From Candidatus Cloacimonetes bacterium 4572_55 (lineage in GTDB: Bacteria > 4572-55), in contig NBMB01000072.1 of NCBI GenBank assembly GCA_002084765.1, positions 1-11,813 of the forward strand: DNA of 11,813 nt. Direction: 5' to 3'. Position 1 is the first letter of the stretch, and each line of letters opens with the position of its first letter. A program made the position numbers and the translations under genes. The notes under the pieces are model-generated. The model worked only from the letters and a program-made list of their open reading frames with translations, was not told the DNA's origin and ran no database searches. Positions 7,075-11,813 of this stretch are shown here, piece after piece.

Positions 7075-10000
7075 TTTCGTTGGATATGCTGAAAGATATG
7101 ACTAAGAAGCAAAGAATATGGCTGTTCAGCTTATCAGGTTTGCTAATTATTCTGATTTTAGCTTACATCGGCTATCTATCGATCTGGGATGAAAAACCGG
7201 CTATCTACATCGCCGGGGTGGGTCCGATGACGGGAAGAGATGGAAAAGATGGTCAAGATATGGCGAACGGGATTCGAATCTATCTCGACGAGATCAACAA
7301 ATCAGGAGGAGTGGATGGTCATAAGATCGAGCTACTGATGTTCGATGATCAAAACAATGACGCGCAGGCAAGGGCAATGGCTATCAAGGCATCGCAAAGC
7401 CCGGCTACGGCTGTGATCGGGCATTGCTTCAGTTCCATTTCAAAAGTGGGAGGCGAGATTTATAAGGAATATGGTGTGCCGGCTGTGACGCCTGCAGCCA
7501 CGGCGGAAGTTATCACTGATAATGACTGGTATTTCCGAACGGTTCCCACTACGAAGGCGCAATCCATTTTTCTTGCGAATTATGTGTATCAAGTTATGGG
7601 ATGCCGGAATGCAAGCGTGATCTATGACCGAGATGAATACGGCGCATCATTAGCGGAAAATTTCGGAAAAGCTTTTGTCGATTTGGGCGGAAGCATCAGC
7701 TATATATGGAGCTTTAAATCCGACGACAAGAGGTTGGATGAAATCTTTAGCGAATTTATTCAAGGTATGAAGAACAGCTCCTCGGGGGAGATCGGGACCA
7801 TTTTACTTGCGACTCAAGCAAATGAGGCTGAGGATATTATCACGTTACTGAGGCGCAATAATATATCGGTTCCGATTATGAGCGGGGACGCTATCTCCAG
7901 TATCGATTTTGCGCAGCGATTCGGAAAATATTTTGAAGAAATAACACACCCCGGGTATTTCACCGATGGGATTTTTGCGACCTCTCCTATTATGTTCGAC
8001 GTGGCAGGAGAGGAGGCTCAGAAGTTTCGCAACGATTATGTCACGACTTACGGCGTTTTTCCCTCTTGGGTGGCTGCGACCTCTTATGACGCGGCAGCGG
8101 TGATTGTCGCGGCGATTAAGAAGGAAATGGAGACCGGCGACAGTTGGGACGATCTCCGGCAAATACGAAAAAAGATGCGCAATCATATTGCTTCTTTTAA
8201 TAAGCCGCAGCGCGCTATAACAGGGCTCACAGACGAGATCTATTTTGACGACCGAGGCGATATGGTGAAACCAATCAGTATCGGTTATTTTCAAAATCAG
8301 CTTTTTATTTCTGGGATGACGCAGTTGCAACCACTGAGCAAAGGGAATTGCGTTATTGATTTAAACAATGAATTTGAAGCGGGTCGGACTTTGATTGTCG
8401 GCGATATTTGCATGTACAAAACAAATATCGTTTATACGGGAATTAAGGTGAATGAGATCAAAGATGTGAGTCTAGAAAATTTTATCTGCACTGTGGACTT
8501 TAATATCTGGTTTCGCTACCAGGGCGACGTCGATGTCGGAAATATTAAATTTGTCAATGCCGTCAAATCAATTGAACTCGGAGATCCGGTAGAATCCAAA
8601 CGCGTCGGCAACGCCTCGTATCGCTCCTATCACGTTGTGGGCGAGTTTATTTTTGATTTCCACACAGGATATCAGGCATTCGGTAAGCATGATATCAGCG
8701 TAAGCTTTCACCACCGAACCTTGAACAGAAACAACCTGATCTATGTGAGCGATATGCTTGGTCTGAATATGAGCGATCCAGAACAATTGATGAAAGATCA
8801 TGCGATTAATTTGCCACATGAATGGAAACTGTTGAGCGTTGATTTTTATCAAAGCGCAGCCAGAAAAAGCTCCCTGGGAGACCCGGAACAACTCAGCCTC
8901 AATAAACGCACCGATCTCTATTCACAATTCAATGCCAATCTTCCGATTACAAAAAATGAATTCACGTTGCGCGGGTTGCTTCCATCGTATCTGGTAAAAA
9001 ATCTGTTAGTTATCTGTCTGCTGGTCACGATTCTACTATGGAGAATGAGCCGAAAATTAAGGGACGCGCAGGAAAATTCGTCCAGAAAAAAGGAACAGGG
9101 TCTGTCAACGGATGTGCCAGGATTAACAACGCCACAGCCAAATTTTTTGCTTAAGATTGTTTGGCTTTTTCAGATTATTTTTACGATCCTGATACTTCTG
9201 ACCGGAGAAGTTGTTTTGATCAATTATCTCACAAAGAAGATCGATGCCTTCTCGTTGGAAATCATTATTCGGATATTCGATATACTGTGGTGGCTGATTC
9301 CAGCCTCATTATTATCATTAATCATGGAGCGATTTCTCTGGGCTTCTATCGAGAGGAAAACAGGGCAGCAGATTCCCAATATTCTTCGCCACGCGGTGAC
9401 GTTTATGATCTATTTACTTGCTGTTTCAGGTATTGTGGCTTTTGTTTTCGATCAAAAGATTACGAGTTTGCTTGCCACTTCTGGTATGGTGGCGATGATT
9501 ATTGGCTTAGCGATACAGATTAATATTTCCAATATTTTTTCGGGAATTGCCATCAATATCGAGAAACCTTTCCGCATTGGCGATTGGGTAAAAATTGGCG
9601 ATTATGATGAGGGGCAGGTTGTGGACGTCACCTGGCGCTCCACCCGCATCCAAACCTGGTATGATAACATTGTCAGCATTCCAAACAGCGTAGCGTCAGA
9701 GTCGGTGATCCACAATTTCAATTTTCCGAATAAAACCTATTGGATTTGGCTGACGATTCAGATCGACCCGTGTCATCCGCCTGATCGGGTCAAGAAGATT
9801 TTGATGGACTCCGCGCTGTCGGTCCAGGGTGTGACAAGCGATCCCGCGCCTGAGGTGCACGTGACAATCGCTGTATGGTCGGTTGATTATACAGTTGCTT
9901 TTTGTGTGCAAGATTATTCTAAACGATTTGAATATGAGTCGGCTATATGGAAGGCAATGTGGTATCATTTGGATCACGCGGGAATCGCGCTCGGCACCGA

Positions 10001-10562
10001 GAGTCGAGAGGTTTACACATTTCAAGGAGAAAAAGGCGACCCGCAGGCAAAAAATCTCCCAGATCCTTCTAAAGTATTGGAATCTATGGAGATATTCGAT
10101 ATTTTTTCGATTGAAACGAAACGGATTCTTTCTCAAAGGATGAGGCTCCGAAATTTTCAGCCGGGAGATATGATTGTGGAACAGGGAAATCAAGGCGATT
10201 CCATGTTTGTGATTGTGGAAGGAAGCGTGGGAATCCTGGTGACTCTGCCTGATGGAAAGGTGATCGAGGTGGCTCGGCGTTCCATCGGCGATATTATGGG
10301 CGAGATGGCTTTGCTGACCGGAGAGGTGCGATCCGCTTCTATTTCCGCGTTGACAGAGACGAAAATTTATGAGTTGACAAAGGATGATATTGCTCCGTTT
10401 ATCAAAAAGAATCCCCGTATATCGGAACGACTGAGCGAGATACTCACCCAACGAAAACTTGAAACCGATTCTAAAAAAATCGAGCATCAAGAATCTTCGA
10501 AAAGGATTCAGAAATCGGTGTATACGCAAATTTTGAAAAAAATTCGGCATTTTTTTCTCTAA
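7071..10562 (+). CDS. Binding protein–MscS channel–cyclic-nucleotide-binding fusion
   Basis: A 1163-residue membrane protein of unusual composition. Residues 16-36 form an uncleaved membrane anchor. Residues about 41-410 are a LivJ/ANF-type binding protein: IYIAGVGPMTG (45-55), DDQNN (92-96), conserved G117, S121 and S122, TPAAT (140-144), and DEYG (188-191). Residues about 445-630 are a beta-rich extracytoplasmic domain resembling a pentameric ligand-gated channel ectodomain (tentative). A membrane helix (638-658) and a charged linker (659-690) follow. The MscS part has helices at about 692-718, 727-752 and 768-792, the pore helix at 797-830 (GLAIQ, 812-816), the beta domain (EKPFRIGDW, 831-839; RSTRIQT, 856-862; PNS, 871-873) and the alpha/beta region to about 985. 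Residues 1006-1125 are a cyclic-nucleotide-binding domain keeping GEMALL and E1078/R1087. Predicted topology is consistent: both binding domains outside, the nucleotide domain inside. MscS channels with such C-terminal domains are known (bCNG); the outer sensors are the novelty. It likely forms a heptamer in the inner membrane. Ligands are unknown. Confidence 0.9.
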   Translation: MISLDMLKDMTKKQRIWLFSLSGLLIILILAYIGYLSIWDEKPAIYIAGVGPMTGRDGKDGQDMANGIRIYLDEINKSGGVDGHKIELLMFDDQNNDAQARAMAIKASQSPATAVIGHCFSSISKVGGEIYKEYGVPAVTPAATAEVITDNDWYFRTVPTTKAQSIFLANYVYQVMGCRNASVIYDRDEYGASLAENFGKAFVDLGGSISYIWSFKSDDKRLDEIFSEFIQGMKNSSSGEIGTILLATQANEAEDIITLLRRNNISVPIMSGDAISSIDFAQRFGKYFEEITHPGYFTDGIFATSPIMFDVAGEEAQKFRNDYVTTYGVFPSWVAATSYDAAAVIVAAIKKEMETGDSWDDLRQIRKKMRNHIASFNKPQRAITGLTDEIYFDDRGDMVKPISIGYFQNQLFISGMTQLQPLSKGNCVIDLNNEFEAGRTLIVGDICMYKTNIVYTGIKVNEIKDVSLENFICTVDFNIWFRYQGDVDVGNIKFVNAVKSIELGDPVESKRVGNASYRSYHVVGEFIFDFHTGYQAFGKHDISVSFHHRTLNRNNLIYVSDMLGLNMSDPEQLMKDHAINLPHEWKLLSVDFYQSAARKSSLGDPEQLSLNKRTDLYSQFNANLPITKNEFTLRGLLPSYLVKNLLVICLLVTILLWRMSRKLRDAQENSSRKKEQGLSTDVPGLTTPQPNFLLKIVWLFQIIFTILILLTGEVVLINYLTKKIDAFSLEIIIRIFDILWWLIPASLLSLIMERFLWASIERKTGQQIPNILRHAVTFMIYLLAVSGIVAFVFDQKITSLLATSGMVAMIIGLAIQINISNIFSGIAINIEKPFRIGDWVKIGDYDEGQVVDVTWRSTRIQTWYDNIVSIPNSVASESVIHNFNFPNKTYWIWLTIQIDPCHPPDRVKKILMDSALSVQGVTSDPAPEVHVTIAVWSVDYTVAFCVQDYSKRFEYESAIWKAMWYHLDHAGIALGTESREVYTFQGEKGDPQAKNLPDPSKVLESMEIFDIFSIETKRILSQRMRLRNFQPGDMIVEQGNQGDSMFVIVEGSVGILVTLPDGKVIEVARRSIGDIMGEMALLTGEVRSASISALTETKIYELTKDDIAPFIKKNPRISERLSEILTQRKLETDSKKIEHQESSKRIQKSVYTQILKKIRHFFL

Positions 10563-10591
10563 CCTGAAAATAGCCGGATAGGGTGAAAAAC

Positions 10592-11689
10592 ATGACAAAG
10601 GGCGTTCTATCCTGTGGCTCAAAAAAAATAGCACTGACCGGAGGCGGGTCCGCCGGACATGTGACCCCGATTGTGACGATCATTCCAGAGTTGCTGGCGA
10701 GAGGATACGAGCTTCATTATATCGGAACCGCGCGGGGGATCGAGCGAGTGATCATCAAACCGCTGAACATCGCTTATCACCCCATTCCCGCGGGAAAATT
10801 GCGACGGTACTTTTCTATAAAAAATCTGACAGATATATTCCGCGTGATCATGGGCTGTTATCGGTCATGGCGCATTCTTTCCGAGATCAAACCTCACGTC
10901 ATTTTTTCAAAAGGCGGTTTTGTCTCTGTGCCAGTTATTGCTGCGGCATGGCTGCGCCGCGTCCCGATAGTTATTCATGAATCGGACATGACTCCCGGTC
11001 TTGCTAATCGGATATCATTGCCTTTTGTCCGAAAGGTTTGTTACACCTTTCCAGAAACCGCTGGGTATTTCCCTTTAGATAAGCGTGTTCTTACCGGCAT
11101 ACCGATTAGCCCCAAACTTTTGCAAGGAGACGCGGATCAAGGGCGAAAAAGGTGCCGATTTACGGATCGAAAACCTGTGATCATGGTCATAGGCGGCAGT
11201 CTGGGTTCGAGAGTTCTTAACCGGATTGTTCGCCAGAGTCTGAGCAGCCTGTCGGAGCGGTATCAAATCTGCCATATATGCGGCAACGGCAATTTGGACA
11301 GCTCGTTAGATCAAATGGAAGGATATTGTCAGTTTGAATTTGTTGACCATGAGAACAAAATGCTCGCTGACTTGTTTGCCGCGGCTGATCTGGTTGTCTC
11401 CAGAGCAGGCGCGACTATCCTGTTCGAACTCCTGAGCTTGGCAAAACCCAATCTGTTGATCCCGCTCTCTAAGAAAGCCAGTCGAGGCGACCAGATACGC
11501 AACGCCCGTTCTTTTCAGAAACAGGGATATAGCAAGATCCTGCCGGAGGAAGACCTCACGCAGGATCGGTTGATCGACCAAATCGAACAGCTCTACCGAC
11601 AACGAGAGATGTTCGCTGAGCGGATGAAAAATAGGAGGAGAAATAAGGCTGTGAATAAACTAATCGATGTGATCGAGGCGACAGCATGA
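10592..11689 (+). CDS. murG: UDP-GlcNAc:lipid I N-acetylglucosaminyltransferase (Firmicutes-like MurG)
   Basis: A 365-residue peripheral inner-membrane glycosyltransferase that adds GlcNAc to lipid I to make lipid II, the last cytoplasmic step of peptidoglycan synthesis. Visible motifs: the N-terminal glycine-rich loop GGGSAGHVTP (17-26), HESDMTPGLAN (129-139), the C-domain loop GGSLGS (201-206), SRAGATILFELL (270-281) and the sugar-nucleotide site PLSKKASRGDQ (291-301). The length is normal and all loops are intact. The HESDMTPGLAN form and the RGDQ ending are those I associate with Bacillus and Clostridium MurG; Escherichia-type enzymes have a differently worded HEQN motif. I chose the ATG at 10592, with AGGG 8 bases upstream; a GTG at 10583 would add three residues. 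It follows the channel gene by 29 bases with no convincing terminator between, so it is probably co-transcribed. None of the usual division and cell-wall neighbours (mraY, murD, ftsW, murC) flank it, so it may be a second or relocated copy. Confidence 0.9.
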   Translation: MTKGVLSCGSKKIALTGGGSAGHVTPIVTIIPELLARGYELHYIGTARGIERVIIKPLNIAYHPIPAGKLRRYFSIKNLTDIFRVIMGCYRSWRILSEIKPHVIFSKGGFVSVPVIAAAWLRRVPIVIHESDMTPGLANRISLPFVRKVCYTFPETAGYFPLDKRVLTGIPISPKLLQGDADQGRKRCRFTDRKPVIMVIGGSLGSRVLNRIVRQSLSSLSERYQICHICGNGNLDSSLDQMEGYCQFEFVDHENKMLADLFAAADLVVSRAGATILFELLSLAKPNLLIPLSKKASRGDQIRNARSFQKQGYSKILPEEDLTQDRLIDQIEQLYRQREMFAERMKNRRRNKAVNKLIDVIEATA

Positions 11690-11731
11690 TCCCAGAGCCC
11701 TTTATTTAGCCTGGATTATTCGTCATCACGG

Positions 11732-11813
11732 AAATCGATCCGCAGATTACGCAGATTATCGCAGAGAGCGCAGAGTCATCAAATCGATCCGCAGATTACG
11801 CAGATTATCGCAG
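11732..11813. repeat. 49-bp tandem repeat array running off the window
   Basis: A 33-base unit (11732-11764) recurs without mismatch at 11781-11813, a period of 49 bases with 16 bases between, and the second copy is cut by the window end. Inside the unit a 9-mer, CGCAGATTA, appears twice in a row and then decays into TCGCAGAGA and GCGCAGAG, so the array is built from nested short repeats. The bases just before the first copy (GTCATCA, 11722-11728) echo the end of the spacer (GTCATCA, 11776-11782), hinting at a decayed earlier unit. It begins about 40 bases after murG. Similar AT/GC-mixed intergenic repeats occur in many environmental genomes (from memory). No coding function is visible. Confidence 0.85.

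Noticed and set aside
10534-10558. A/T hairpin at the end of the channel gene as a terminator before murG
   Set aside because: The arms are plain A and T runs around a short loop with no G+C stem, so it would be a weak terminator at best.
9696-10634. A 312-codon minus-strand frame opposite the channel C-terminus
   Set aside because: Its translation is rich in His, Arg and Ser as expected from an antisense shadow, and the plus strand there encodes clear MscS and nucleotide-binding motifs.
11732-11813. Possible CRISPR array
   Set aside because: The interval between copies is only 16 bases, just two copies are visible, and the unit is itself made of decaying 9-mers; no cas gene is present.

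Overview
This 11.8 kb window comes from a bacterium of moderate G+C (judged by eye, not computed). I see no phylogenetic marker such as rRNA or a ribosomal protein, so the lineage stays open. The contents are core metabolic and cell-wall genes (lpdA, lipA, murG) beside large envelope sensors, a PUR-like protein of a type I know from Bacteroidetes and spirochaetes, and a MurG whose motifs resemble the Firmicutes type. This mix would suit a deep-branching or candidate-phylum bacterium, but that is an inference. There is no phage, transposase, CRISPR array, tRNA or rRNA.

Layout. Positions 1-123 hold the start of a leftward gene whose frame closes after 39 codons, while another frame stays open to the window edge. 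Positions 272-1474 (minus) encode a membrane-anchored metallo-beta-lactamase-fold hydrolase. A 515-base AT-rich divergent intergenic region follows, with a perfect 8-bp inverted repeat and two candidate sigma70-type promoters. Next is a two-gene lipoate-related operon, lpdA (1990-3393) and lipA (3390-4283), overlapping by 4 bases and closed by a probable intrinsic terminator that includes the lipA stop codon. After a 219-base gap with a diverged copy of a repeat comes a small basic protein with a PUR-like domain (4503-4940).

The right half is the most unusual part. Positions 5017-7074 encode a chemoreceptor-like protein (Cache sensor, two HAMP-like units, long helical tail) whose signalling tip has the right length but has lost the conserved CheA/CheW-contact residues. 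Its stop overlaps the start of a 1163-residue protein (7071-10562). That protein joins an extracytoplasmic amino-acid-type binding protein, a second extracytoplasmic beta-rich domain resembling pentameric ligand-gated channel ectodomains, an MscS-type channel and a C-terminal cyclic-nucleotide-binding domain. The two genes look like one sensor/channel module with three or four separate inputs. A Firmicutes-like murG follows 29 bases later and is probably co-transcribed. The window ends in a 49-bp tandem repeat array that runs off the edge; the copy at 4414-4436 is in the opposite orientation.

Working model (inference): the module opens or closes a mechanosensitive-type channel in response to an external small molecule, membrane tension and an internal cyclic nucleotide, with the degenerate receptor as its partner or regulator instead of a chemotaxis input.
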